From Enterococcus rivorum (GTDB lineage: Bacteria; Bacillota; Bacilli; Lactobacillales; Enterococcaceae), in contig NZ_MIEK01000011.1 of assembly GCF_001742285.1 (NCBI RefSeq), positions 1 through 64,000 of the forward strand: 64,000 bases of DNA. Reading direction: 5' to 3'. This document shows, in pieces, positions 9,237-19,109 of the stretch. Made by a program: the position numbers and the translations under genes. Under the pieces are notes generated by a model that saw only the letters and a program-made list of their open reading frames with translations, was not told the DNA's origin and did not search any database. Position 1 is the first letter of the stretch, and each line of letters begins with the position of its first letter.

Positions 9237-10169
9237 CTATTTTGAAGACAAACCATCATGAATATTGTTTAAATTCCATTCCATCATAGAGTAGTAACTA
9301 TCGCCATTTTCTCCTTTTTTTGCAACCGAATCAGTAAAAATTGTACTGTAGATAGGCAATCCAGTTTCTTTAGATACTCGTTCCATACTACGTTTATCAA
9401 CACTTGTTTCTACAAAAAGTGCTGGAACTTTTGTTTCATGAATTTTATCAATAATTTGTGTCATTTGTTCAGGCGTCCCTTGACTTTCAGTGTTAATTTC
9501 CCAAATGTAAGCAGCTGTTAAGCCGTATGCTTTGGAAAAGTATTTAAACGCTCCTTCACTGGTTACCAATAATTTTTTGCTTTCAGGAATATCCGCAAAT
9601 TTTTCCTTTGCTTCACTGTCTAACTTTTTAAGTTTGTTAATATATTCGGTGGCATTTTTTGTATATTCAGTTTCATTTTTAGGATCTTTTTCAATCAAGG
9701 TATCTCGAATCACTTCTACATAGGAAATGCCATTTTGAATATCCAACCAAGCATGTGGGTCTTGTTCATTTTCTTTTCCAGCACTAGTTAAATAGAGAGG
9801 CGTGACATTTTTGCTGACAGAAAAGTAATCTTCGCCTTCTTTTTTCTTAGAGGTTTCCATTAATTTTAGAAACCAACCGTTTCCGCCAGTCTCTAAATTT
9901 AATCCATTGTAAAAGAGAACATCTGCTTCTGTTGATTTGGCAATATCTTCAGGTAACGGTTCGTATTCGTGAGGATCAGTCCCTACAGGCACAATGCTAT
10001 GAATGTCAATTAAATCTTTTCCGACATTACTGGTCATATCTGCTAGGATGGAATTGGTTGCAACGATTGCTAATTTGTCGTCTTTGGTTTCTTTTGACGA
10101 ACTACTACCACAAGCGGTTAAAAGTAAAAGTGCAAAAATTGAGCTTAAAAATAAAAATTTCTTTTTCAT
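9237..10169 (-). CDS. efaA: Manganese ABC transporter substrate-binding lipoprotein EfaA
   Basis: A 310-residue lipoprotein with a lipobox ending LLTAC (Cys20), which is lipidated after cleavage and holds it on the outer face of the membrane. It is a cluster A-I metal-binding protein (ZnuA/TroA fold). Likely metal ligands lie in [16 protein letters not shown] and the later Glu and Asp-rich segments. The sequence closely recalls the enterococcal endocarditis antigen EfaA. It is the last gene of efaC–efaB–efaA, starting six bases after efaB ends, with GGAGG in front. It delivers Mn2+ to the EfaB channel. Regulation is probably by a DtxR-type repressor acting at the efaC promoter. Confidence 0.93.
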   Translation of the reverse strand: MKKKFLFLSSIFALLLLTACGSSSSKETKDDKLAIVATNSILADMTSNVGKDLIDIHSIVPVGTDPHEYEPLPEDIAKSTEADVLFYNGLNLETGGNGWFLKLMETSKKKEGEDYFSVSKNVTPLYLTSAGKENEQDPHAWLDIQNGISYVEVIRDTLIEKDPKNETEYTKNATEYINKLKKLDSEAKEKFADIPESKKLLVTSEGAFKYFSKAYGLTAAYIWEINTESQGTPEQMTQIIDKIHETKVPALFVETSVDKRSMERVSKETGLPIYSTIFTDSVAKKGENGDSYYSMMEWNLNNIHDGLSSK

Positions 10170-10174
10170 AAATA

Positions 10175-11026
10175 TTATTCCTCCAATGTTTTTGTTTTAT
10201 TGACAAAGAAAATCCCTTTTTTAGGTGAGAATAGAAAAGCCAAGATAAAGAATCCTGCTGCAGTTAAAACGATGGTTGCTCCTGAAGCTAAATTATATGA
10301 ATAGCTAAAAAATAGACCGATAATAGAACTTAAAACTCCGAAAAGAGAGGCTAAGCCAATCATTGTTGGCAAATGATTTGTTAAGAGAAAGGCTGTCGCA
10401 GCAGGTGTAATCAGCATAGCAATAACTAAAATAGTACCAACCGTTTGTAACGAAGAAACGGCTACAAGTGTTAATAAAAACATTAAAGCATAGTGGAAAA
10501 ATTGAACATTTAGTCCGTAAGCCTTCGCCATGGTCGGGTCAAAGGAAGTGATTTGTAATTCTTTATAGAAAAGAGCAACAAATAATAGAACTAAGATTCC
10601 AACAATGAGTGTAATCAGGATATCAGAATCTCTGACAGCTAAAACATTTCCGAATAAAATATGGTAAAGGTCAGTGGAGCTTTTAGCAAAAGAAATCATG
10701 ATAATTCCTAATGCAAAAAAGGAACTAAAAACAACGCCAATCGCTGTATCATTTTTTAACTGGCTTTTTTCAGTGATAAAGCCAATTAACAAAGCAGCTA
10801 AAATTCCGAAAATGGAGGCTCCGAAAATGTAGTTTACTCCCAGCATATAAGAAGCAGCAACTCCAGGAAGAACGGCATGTGAAATGGCATCTCCCATCAG
10901 AGACATTCCTCTCAGAATGATAAAAGAACCAATAATACCTGAAACTAATCCAACAATGATTGATGTTATCAAAGCATTTTGTAAAAATTGATAACGCATC
11001 AACCCGTCAATAAAATTTGTAATCAT
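10175..11026 (-). CDS. efaB: Manganese ABC transporter permease EfaB
   Basis: A 283-residue protein made almost entirely of hydrophobic helices (about eight), of the ABC-3 metal permease family. The segment [18 protein letters not shown] near residues 39–56 is the family signature that contacts the ATPase. It overlaps efaC by four bases and is followed six bases later by efaA, so the three are translationally linked. It forms the membrane channel for Mn2+ (possibly also Zn2+ or Fe2+) brought by EfaA. Confidence 0.93.
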   Translation of the reverse strand: MITNFIDGLMRYQFLQNALITSIIVGLVSGIIGSFIILRGMSLMGDAISHAVLPGVAASYMLGVNYIFGASIFGILAALLIGFITEKSQLKNDTAIGVVFSSFFALGIIMISFAKSSTDLYHILFGNVLAVRDSDILITLIVGILVLLFVALFYKELQITSFDPTMAKAYGLNVQFFHYALMFLLTLVAVSSLQTVGTILVIAMLITPAATAFLLTNHLPTMIGLASLFGVLSSIIGLFFSYSYNLASGATIVLTAAGFFILAFLFSPKKGIFFVNKTKTLEE

Positions 11027-11781
11027 GCGTCAGCCACTCCTTTAATTATGATGTCTCCCATTGAATCACCATATGCTTCTTGAATATTTCTATTTGTAAA
11101 TGTTGTTGAAACGGGTCCATTGGCAATTAATTCTTTATTTAAAATAATCAACTCATCAAAGTAATAAGAGACTTTGTGTAAATCATGATGGACAATAATA
11201 ATTGTTTTTCCACGATCCCGTAATTGTTTTAATATGTCGATAATGACTTTCTCACTTGTCATATCAATTCCTACGAATGGTTCATCTAAAATGATAATAT
11301 CTGCATTTTGCATCAGAACTCTAGCGATAAAGACACGTTGCAATTGACCACCAGAAAGTTCGCCAATTTGCCGCTTTTCAAAATCAGCTAATTGAACCGT
11401 TTCTAAAGCGTTTAATGCTTCGCTTTTTTCTTGTTTACTAGGTCTTTTTAATAAACCTAGTTTGGGATAACTACCTAATAGAACAACTTCTAAAACATTA
11501 ATAGGAAAAGAGAGGTCAAGTAGGCTTCTCTGCTCAACGTAAGCAATGCGCTTTTTTTCCTCCTTTAAATTGGAGGAACCGATTTTTATCGAACTTGAGT
11601 CAGCCTGAACCAAACCAAGCATTCCTTTTAAGAAAGTAGATTTACCTGCACCATTTGGACCAATAATTCCTGTGATTTTTCCAGCAGGTATTGTTAAAGA
11701 AATATTATTCAACGCCATCATTCCTTGATAACAAACGGAAAGATTGCTGATTTGAATAGTGTTTGTTTCGTTTTTAGGCAT
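11023..11781 (-). CDS. efaC: Manganese ABC transporter ATP-binding protein EfaC
   Basis: A 252-residue ABC ATPase with Walker A GPNGAGKST, signature LSGGQ and Walker B IIILDEPF, followed by a conserved switch His (VHHD). It powers manganese uptake through EfaB. The start at 11781 is preceded by AAAAGGAG seven bases away; an upstream in-frame ATG at 11841 would lie inside the promoter and is rejected. First gene of the operon. The promoter and a DtxR-type palindrome lie just upstream. Confidence 0.92.
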   Translation of the reverse strand: MPKNETNTIQISNLSVCYQGMMALNNISLTIPAGKITGIIGPNGAGKSTFLKGMLGLVQADSSSIKIGSSNLKEEKKRIAYVEQRSLLDLSFPINVLEVVLLGSYPKLGLLKRPSKQEKSEALNALETVQLADFEKRQIGELSGGQLQRVFIARVLMQNADIIILDEPFVGIDMTSEKVIIDILKQLRDRGKTIIIVHHDLHKVSYYFDELIILNKELIANGPVSTTFTNRNIQEAYGDSMGDIIIKGVADA

Positions 11782-11814
11782 ATTTAATTCTCCTTTTCGT
11801 TTAACCTTAAAATT

Positions 11815-11867
11815 AGTATAATACAAAAAAAGGTTTAACACAATATATTTTTAGGTGAGCCTTAAAA
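11815..11867 (-). promoter_or_regulatory. efaCBA promoter with DtxR/EfaR-like operator
   Basis: On the minus strand: TTGTGT (11838–11843), a 17-base spacer and TATACT (11815–11820). Just upstream at 11848–11867 is a near-palindrome with half sites TTTTAAGG and CCTAAAAA around four central bases. This resembles operators of Mn/Fe-sensing DtxR-family repressors such as EfaR. The regulator gene is not in the window. The operator assignment is inference from symmetry and position. Confidence 0.55.
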
Positions 11868-11883
11868 ATGTGGGAGAGATGAA

Positions 11884-11925
11884 AAAAACATAAAGAGCTT
11901 TTTTCAGTCTCTTTATGTTTTTCTT
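11884..11925 (-). terminator. Terminator of the serine hydrolase gene
   Basis: A 14-bp perfect stem AAAAACATAAAGAG with CTCTTTATGTTTTT and an 11-base loop. The arms themselves supply A- and T-runs, so it could work on both strands. It lies just after the minus-strand hydrolase and upstream of the efaC promoter. Confidence 0.75.
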
Positions 11926-11952
11926 TGTATGTTATAGAAAATATATCGACAA

Positions 11953-13158
11953 TTACTGAGCTGAATAGAGCTGATTGAATAGTGACTTACCTAATTCTTG
12001 GTTGGAACTATTGTCAGGATGCTCATTTGTGGACAAAATCACAGCATTTTGTCCATCTTTTGAAAGGCAGAGCACTGTTTCGAACCCAGATTCTACACCA
12101 TGTCCATAATAGTAATTGGTGTAGTTGTATAGACCACCAGCATAATTTCCAGTTTCAGAAGAAATCCATAGTAATCCCATAAAATCAGGAGAAATTATTT
12201 TTCCTTGCGCAAATGAGCTAAAAAATCTATATAAATCCGCATTAGAAGTAGCGACATTTCCGGTTCCAAGTTCTCTAGTTGATTCAACAGGAGTTTCCTT
12301 GACTAACTGAGCATAATCTTGTGATCCTATTTTTTTGTAGGCAGAGGTAGCATTAGGCTGTATTATAAAATCTTGATAAAAGAAGGTCTGGTTTAAATTT
12401 AATTTAGACAATATGTTTTGGCTAAATAAATGATAATAATCTTTATCAGTAAGCTTTGTCAGAATCCCAACTAGGAGGGTATAGTTAATAGCGTCATATT
12501 GGAACGTCCCATAATTTTCTGATTTAATATGATTGACGGCAAAGTGTATCAACTCGTCATCAGTCATTAGCTGGTTTGGATGTTCAGTTGAATGGAGTCC
12601 TGAGGTCATGCTTAACAACTGGCGAATGCTGATTTGCTGACTAGTAGGGATAGTGGGATAAAAAGTACTTAGAGAATCATCTAAGCTTAGTTTTCCTGCT
12701 TCCACTTGTTCCATAATTAGAATAGCGGTCATAGCTTTTTGAATCGAACCGATTTGGAATAACGAATTGTAAACATTGGCTATTTTTTGTTCGAAATTAG
12801 CGTAACCGTAGCCTTTTTGTAAAATAATTTGTCCGTTTTGAATAATCAATGCAGTTCCGATAAAATTATTTTTTCTAATGGATTCATCAAACGTTTTTGC
12901 TGAATTGGTTGTTGGCTCAACTGGTTGGTCAAAATTTTCTTTTTTTGCCTCTTCTTTTTTCTTGTTGTTTGTTAATGATCCAGTAGCAGAGGTAGTCTGA
13001 TGAGTAGCACTAGAAGGGCGTTTTACTTGAATAAATAGGGTATACATTTCAAGTAAGAGCACACCGACTAAGAGGACTATACAAAGAAGATAGAAGAACG
13101 TATAAGGTTTTGTTTGAGATTTTCCTTTATGTTTGGGCTGGCTGCTATATTTACTCAT
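11953..13158 (-). CDS. Membrane-anchored serine hydrolase (beta-lactamase/PBP-like)
   Basis: A 401-residue protein with one membrane helix (about 20–45) and a Ser/Thr/Lys-rich linker to about residue 100. A beta-lactamase/DD-peptidase-type domain (Pfam Beta-lactamase, class C/PBP4* group) follows. The catalytic SxxK is SIQK in FQIGSIQKAMTA. The second motif, normally Y.N, appears as YDA inside YDAINYTLL, and a third-strand motif may be HGVESG. Enzymes of this group hydrolyse D-Ala peptides, esters or cell-wall modifications; its substrate is unknown. GGGAGG precedes the ATG. Likely monocistronic with its own terminator. The altered Y.N motif means DD-peptidase activity should not be assumed. 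Confidence 0.8.
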   Translation of the reverse strand: MSKYSSQPKHKGKSQTKPYTFFYLLCIVLLVGVLLLEMYTLFIQVKRPSSATHQTTSATGSLTNNKKKEEAKKENFDQPVEPTTNSAKTFDESIRKNNFIGTALIIQNGQIILQKGYGYANFEQKIANVYNSLFQIGSIQKAMTAILIMEQVEAGKLSLDDSLSTFYPTIPTSQQISIRQLLSMTSGLHSTEHPNQLMTDDELIHFAVNHIKSENYGTFQYDAINYTLLVGILTKLTDKDYYHLFSQNILSKLNLNQTFFYQDFIIQPNATSAYKKIGSQDYAQLVKETPVESTRELGTGNVATSNADLYRFFSSFAQGKIISPDFMGLLWISSETGNYAGGLYNYTNYYYGHGVESGFETVLCLSKDGQNAVILSTNEHPDNSSNQELGKSLFNQLYSAQ

Positions 13159-13381
13159 TGATGGACCTCCCTATTAATTCTATTTTATTGTTTCGTAAAA
13201 AAATGACAAGTTTTATTTCTTGAAAATAGCATATAAATTTTTACTAGGCTATTTTTAACTAAAAACTTGGGAAAACTTTAAAGAATCCATGCTTTTTTTA
13301 CAAATCAGTGGTAAAATAATGATGGTAAAAATTCACAGATACATTCTAGTATTACTTATCATTTAAATAACGGAGGAAATC

Positions 13382-14347
13382 ATGACTCAAAAATACGGAG
13401 ATTCAACATTGCGAATATTCAGTTTGAATGCCAATCGTCCATTAGCAGAAAAAATTGCCAAGGTTGTCGGCACAAAACTTGGTGAAAGTACGGTTCGGCA
13501 ATTTAGCGATGGAGAAATTCAGATTAATATCGAGGAAAGTATTCGAGGAGATCATGTTTACCTTGTGCAGTCCACCAATTTACCAGTTAATGACCATTTG
13601 ATGGAACTATTAATCATGATTGATGCATTAAAACGAGCAAGTGCGAAAACAATTAATGTTGTTTTGCCTTATTATGGCTATGCTCGCCAAGATAGAACGG
13701 CAAAACCAAGAGAACCTATTACTGCCAAATTAGTAGCAAATATGTTGGAAGAAGCTGGAGCAACGCGTGTGTTAACCCTAGATTTACATACGGTTCAAGT
13801 GCAAGGATTTTTTGATATTCCAGTGGATAATTTATTTACAATGCCTTTGTTTGCGCATCACTATCGGGAACAAGAGCTGACAGGTGAAGATATCGTTGTA
13901 GTTTCTCCTAAAAACAGTGGAGTACAGCGTGCGAGAAGCTTGTCTGAATATTTAGATGCAACATTAGCTATTGTCGATCAAGAAGAAGTTGATGGAGAGC
14001 GTTCAGGCTATGTGATTGGAAATGTTCAAGGAAAAACATGTATTTTAGTAGATGACATTTTAAATACTGGGGATACTCTAATCACTGCTGCTAAAATTTT
14101 GAAAGAGCAAGGAGCGAAAACGATTTTAGCTTGTGCTTCACATGCGTTACTTTCAAAAGGGGCGAAAGAGAAATTAGATGCTTCAGAGATAGACCAAATT
14201 TGTGTAACGGACTCTGTTTATATTTCTGATGAAAGAAAACCGGATTGTGTAACCATCGTTTCTTGTGGAGAATTAATGGGAGAAGCAGTCAAAAGGATTC
14301 ATGAAAATACACCGATGAGTCCTTTGTTTCGATTAGAAGAAAAATAG
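13382..14347 (+). CDS. prs: Ribose-phosphate pyrophosphokinase (divergent paralogue)
   Basis: A 321-residue PRPP synthetase, which transfers pyrophosphate from ATP to ribose-5-phosphate for purine, pyrimidine, His and Trp synthesis. It shows the [11 protein letters not shown]-terminal motif, [11 protein letters not shown] and the PRPP-binding loop [11 protein letters not shown]. The usual VSPDxGGVxRAR segment is here [12 protein letters not shown], and the PRPP loop also departs from the common form. This suggests the second, divergent Prs that many lactic acid bacteria carry alongside a canonical one. GGAGG lies upstream of the ATG. Monocistronic. Catalytic activity is likely but not certain. 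Confidence 0.88.
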   Translation: MTQKYGDSTLRIFSLNANRPLAEKIAKVVGTKLGESTVRQFSDGEIQINIEESIRGDHVYLVQSTNLPVNDHLMELLIMIDALKRASAKTINVVLPYYGYARQDRTAKPREPITAKLVANMLEEAGATRVLTLDLHTVQVQGFFDIPVDNLFTMPLFAHHYREQELTGEDIVVVSPKNSGVQRARSLSEYLDATLAIVDQEEVDGERSGYVIGNVQGKTCILVDDILNTGDTLITAAKILKEQGAKTILACASHALLSKGAKEKLDASEIDQICVTDSVYISDERKPDCVTIVSCGELMGEAVKRIHENTPMSPLFRLEEK

Positions 14348-14435
14348 TGACTGGTAGAGAGCTAGGGCGACGAAAAAACGTTGTACTACTCTCTATTTTT
14401 GATTTAGAAGGGAATAAAACGGAAGTAGGGAAGAG

Positions 14436-15335
14436 ATGAAGGAACGAAATAAAGGACTTTTATTTGGATTTTTAGCGTATATTTTATGGGGGATTATTCC
14501 ATTATATTGGAAATTACTTCCAATGGTCAGTCCGATTGATATCTTGTGTTACAGAATTGTTTGGTCATTTCTCTTTATGCTAGGCTACATTCTAATTAGT
14601 AGAAATTGGCAAAAATTTATTGAAGAAGTTAAGCGAGTGATAACTGAAAAGAAAAAACTATTTGCGATTATTTGTGCTTCGATTCTAATTTCCATTAATT
14701 GGTTTACTTTTATCTTCTCAGTTAGCTCAGGTCATGTGACAGAAGCCAGTTTAGGATATTACATGAATCCACTAGTCAATGTTTTATTAGCAACTATTTT
14801 TTTGAAGGAAAAATTAAGTCGTTGGGGAATGGTCGCCTGCATTCTGGCGTTTACCGGCGTACTTTTATTGACAATCCAATCAGGTGTGATTCCTTGGGCA
14901 TCCTTGATTATGGCTTTTTCATTTAGTCTTTATGGGTTAATCAAAAAGGGAGTAAACGTTCGATCTTATACCGGTTTAACGATTGAAACCTTTGTGATTA
15001 TGCCTTTTGCTTTAGTCTATTTGCTCTTTTTTTCAAATCAAGGATTTATGTCTTATGAGCTAACGCCTAATTTATTATTGGTAGGAGCAGGGATTGTAAC
15101 TGCGATCCCGTTATTATTTTTTGCAGAAGCTGCGAAACGAATTTCTTATATTATTCTAGGATTTATTCAATATGTGAATCCAACGTTAATGCTTTTGTTT
15201 GCAGTATTTTTATTTCATGAGCCATATACGATGGGACAATTTATTTCATTTGGAATGATTTGGTTAGGTATTTTAATTTTTACTTATGGCAATATTCATA
15301 CGTATAGAAAAGAACGACAATTTAACCAGCAATAA
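14436..15335 (+). CDS. rarD: RarD-type EamA family transporter
   Basis: A 299-residue protein with about ten hydrophobic helices in two EamA-like halves. It begins with GLLFGFLAYILWGIIPLYWK, a hallmark of the RarD branch of the drug/metabolite transporter superfamily. The conserved INWFTFIFSV and SLGYYMNPL segments are present. RarD proteins are named for a chloramphenicol-sensitive phenotype in other bacteria; the natural substrate is not known. AAGTAGGGAAGAG provides the ribosome site. It stands 88 bases after prs and 76 bases before the cysteine desulfurase gene. Confidence 0.85.
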   Translation: MKERNKGLLFGFLAYILWGIIPLYWKLLPMVSPIDILCYRIVWSFLFMLGYILISRNWQKFIEEVKRVITEKKKLFAIICASILISINWFTFIFSVSSGHVTEASLGYYMNPLVNVLLATIFLKEKLSRWGMVACILAFTGVLLLTIQSGVIPWASLIMAFSFSLYGLIKKGVNVRSYTGLTIETFVIMPFALVYLLFFSNQGFMSYELTPNLLLVGAGIVTAIPLLFFAEAAKRISYIILGFIQYVNPTLMLLFAVFLFHEPYTMGQFISFGMIWLGILIFTYGNIHTYRKERQFNQQ

Positions 15336-15411
15336 GTAGAAAAGCATTATTTTGACGATTGTCTGTGACATATGCTAGAATAACTCAAAATAGAAAGAAG
15401 AGGTGAGTTTG

Positions 15412-16557
15412 TTGGAACGAATTTATTTAGATCATGCAGCAACGACACCAATACATCCGCTTGTTATTGAAGAAATGACAGTGGAGATGACGAAAACATT
15501 TGGTAATCCATCTAGTGTCCATAGCTTTGGAAGAGAGGCCCATACTAAATTAGAAGAATCCAGACAAATTATTTCCAATAGTTTGAATGTTAGTCCCCGT
15601 GAGATTATTTTTAATAGTGGCGGTACAGAAGGCGACAATACGGCGATTATTGAAACTGCATTTTTGAAGAAGGAATCTGGTCAACATATCATTACTTCGG
15701 TGTTTGAACATCCAGCGGTCTTAAAAACAATGGCTTATTTGGAAGAACAAGGGTTTGAAGTGACGTATTTAAGGGTTGATTCTAAGGGTCAAATTTCTTT
15801 GGAGGAATTTAAGCAAGCACTCAGAGATGAGACAATTTTAGTGTCAATGATGTATGGGAATAATGAGGTGGGCACTTTGCTACCTATTAAAGAAATAGGA
15901 GAAATATTAAAAGATCATCCTGCTGTTTTTCATACGGATGCCGTTCAAGCTTATGGGTTAGAAGTCGTTGATCCCAAAGAATTTGGGATTGATTTGTTTA
16001 GTATTTCTGCTCACAAAATTAATGGACCGAAAGGAGTTGGCTTCCTTTATAAAAGTGAAGTAGTCCAATTGTTACCATTACTACATGGTGGCGATCAAGA
16101 ATCTAAAAGACGAGCCGGTACTGAAAACTTGACGGGTATTGCTGGATTAGCGCAAGCTGTGAAGCTATTAACGACAGAGGAAAAAATACTTAGAAAAGAG
16201 AAATATCAAAGCTTTCAAAAAATTATTTTGGAAAGACTAGAGACAGCGGCAATTGAGTATCATGTGAATGGCGGATTAGAGAATAGACTAGCTCACATTC
16301 TAAATCTATGGATTCCTGGCGTTTCTAGTGAACTACTATTGATGAATTTAGACTTGCAAGGAATCGCAGTTTCGACTGGCTCTGCGTGTTCTGCTGGAAC
16401 AGTAAAGCCCTCTCGTGTTTTAGAAACGATATATGGAGAAGGACACCCGGCAACAGAAGAATCGGTTAGAATCAGCTTTGGGTTAAATAACACGATTGAA
16501 CAAATAGAACATTTTGCTGAAGTACTTATTCAAATTATTGAAAGAATTCGTCGTTAA
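15412..16557 (+). CDS. Cysteine desulfurase (NifS/IscS family)
   Basis: A 381-residue PLP-dependent enzyme that takes sulfur from L-cysteine as a persulfide. The N-terminus ERIYLDHAATTP is typical. SAHKINGPKG carries the PLP-binding Lys, and SACSAGT carries the sulfur-accepting Cys (about residue 325). Start: TTG 15412 preceded by AGAGGTG; GTG 15403 would lie inside the ribosome site. Its place before DUF1831 and mnmA is a conserved arrangement in Lactobacillales and suggests that it supplies sulfur for tRNA 2-thiouridine, though iron–sulfur cluster supply is also possible. Confidence 0.92.
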   Translation: MERIYLDHAATTPIHPLVIEEMTVEMTKTFGNPSSVHSFGREAHTKLEESRQIISNSLNVSPREIIFNSGGTEGDNTAIIETAFLKKESGQHIITSVFEHPAVLKTMAYLEEQGFEVTYLRVDSKGQISLEEFKQALRDETILVSMMYGNNEVGTLLPIKEIGEILKDHPAVFHTDAVQAYGLEVVDPKEFGIDLFSISAHKINGPKGVGFLYKSEVVQLLPLLHGGDQESKRRAGTENLTGIAGLAQAVKLLTTEEKILRKEKYQSFQKIILERLETAAIEYHVNGGLENRLAHILNLWIPGVSSELLLMNLDLQGIAVSTGSACSAGTVKPSRVLETIYGEGHPATEESVRISFGLNNTIEQIEHFAEVLIQIIERIRR

Positions 16558-16671
16558 CTCTTGCTACATGAGAAACAAAAGAGGAATAAAAATAAAGTTA
16601 GGAGTTTGACTGGCAAAAGTTTCAGACAACTAATATAATAAAAGAGACAATGAAATAGAAGAGGTGGAAAA

Positions 16672-17013
16672 ATGGCATTTAAAGACAAAGCAACAGTAGA
16701 AGGATCAACTATTTTTTATGTGGTTAATCCAAATGCAAAAAAATATACGTTAAAAGATAATGGTTTTATTGAAACGAATTCTGGGAACTTCCAATTGGTT
16801 CGTCCCTTGAATGCAACACCACAAAGTAAAGAAGGATTTAAACTAAAAATGACAATTGCTGCTGACCTAAAAACGTTGAAAATGTCAATTACAACAGCGA
16901 ATGGTTTGAAATCCATTAACATTTTTAAAGGGGAACAGCATCTAATGAGTCAAGAAAAATTTTATTTCTTGATGGATGGCATGATTAGCAGAGGTGTATT
17001 GGAAAGAGCGTAA
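16672..17013 (+). CDS. DUF1831 family protein
   Basis: A 113-residue soluble protein beginning MAFKDKATVEGSTIFY, recognised as the DUF1831 family that sits between a cysteine desulfurase and MnmA in many lactic acid bacteria. It has no membrane segment or catalytic motif that I can name. The conserved neighbourhood suggests an accessory role in sulfur relay to tRNA, which is inference only. GAAGAGGTGG precedes the ATG. A terminator follows, so mnmA probably has its own promoter. Confidence 0.85.
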   Translation: MAFKDKATVEGSTIFYVVNPNAKKYTLKDNGFIETNSGNFQLVRPLNATPQSKEGFKLKMTIAADLKTLKMSITTANGLKSINIFKGEQHLMSQEKFYFLMDGMISRGVLERA

Positions 17014-17019
17014 AATTAG

Positions 17020-17058
17020 AACTGGCAGAGGCTTTCTTAAGTTTTTGCTAGTTTTTTT
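17020..17058 (+). terminator. Terminator after the DUF1831 gene
   Basis: Stem AACTGGCA with TGCTAGTT (one G·U pair) and a T-run of seven. Confidence 0.65.
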
Positions 17059-17157
17059 GTATAGAGAATTACTTTACATCCCACCAAATCATAGTATAAT
17101 GAGATTTACTGAAAAGTTACGACCTTCAAATCGTGGATGATTTCAGAATCTAATTGA

Positions 17158-18297
<1,140 letters not shown>

Positions 18298-18302
18298 AAT
18301 TG

Positions 18303-18350
18303 AACTTAAAGAATAAGAGTCTTAAATGGTCTTTATTCTTTAAGTTTTTT
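18303..18350 (+). terminator. mnmA terminator
   Basis: A 14-bp stem AACTTAAAGAATAA with TTATTCTTTAAGTT and a T-run. Confidence 0.8.
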
Positions 18351-18509
18351 CTTATTTAAAAGGAAAAATAGTAACAAGTTTTATCCATAGATCTAGAAAA
18401 AATGATAAAATGGCGTAAGGGATTGTAAGCTTTTCACAAGCGGTATAGTTGCATGTTTTTAAGGATGTAACTAAAATGACATATGTACAAAAGAATTGGA
18501 GTGGTGGAG

Positions 18510-18875
18510 ATGTATCAAGTCATTACCATGTATGGGGATAATGAGCCATGGTGGTTTTTTGAAGATTGGCAAGAAGACATAGAAAATGAAAAAGAATTTG
18601 ATTGTTTAGAAGATGCAGAGCGCTATTATATTAAAGAATGGCAAGAGATTTCTTCGGCGTATGAGTACATAAATACTAAAGCAAATTATTTGGCAGCTTT
18701 TTGGAATGATGGTGACGAACGTTGGTGCGACGAATGTGATGAGGATTTACAGCAGTACAAAGGATTAGCCTTATTAAAAGATTATCAAGCCGTGACGTTT
18801 GAAAATGGTGCTGATTTACAAGAGCGTAATAATCATTGTGGAAAAGTGAAATGCTGTAAAAACATGAAGCTTTAA
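18510..18875 (+). CDS. DUF1033 family protein
   Basis: A 121-residue acidic protein beginning MYQVITMYGDNEPWWFFEDW, rich in Trp, Asp and Glu, with a Cys pair (WCDECDEDLQ) and a late Cys cluster (HCGKVKCCKN). I recognise it as DUF1033, a small protein found across Lactobacillales and some Bacillales with no assigned function. The Cys and His clusters hint at metal binding but do not prove it. Start 18510 is chosen because GGAG lies eight bases upstream; ATG 18483 lacks a ribosome site. Confidence 0.78.
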   Translation: MYQVITMYGDNEPWWFFEDWQEDIENEKEFDCLEDAERYYIKEWQEISSAYEYINTKANYLAAFWNDGDERWCDECDEDLQQYKGLALLKDYQAVTFENGADLQERNNHCGKVKCCKNMKL

Positions 18876-18881
18876 AAACGA

Positions 18882-18928
18882 GAAAATATCTTTAACGTTT
18901 TGTGGACGTCAAAGGTGTTTTCTTTTTC
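18882..18928 (+). terminator. Terminator after DUF1033
   Basis: A 17-bp imperfect stem (GAAAATATCTTTAACGT with ACGTCAAAGGTGTTTTC; two G·U pairs and one mismatch) followed by TCTTTTTC. Confidence 0.65.
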
Positions 18929-19109
18929 ATTATTTCTAATAAAATATTCCTATTTTCATTTTGGTAGATAAAATCAGAGGAGAACAGTCAGAGTGTGGTA
19001 AAATAGAGCTGTTGGAATAAATTGAAGCCGTACGAAGAAACGTATAATTATGAATCGATTTATAGAAGTGTAGCTGACCTAACGAAGAGAAATAGAAGGA
19101 GCAAAATAG

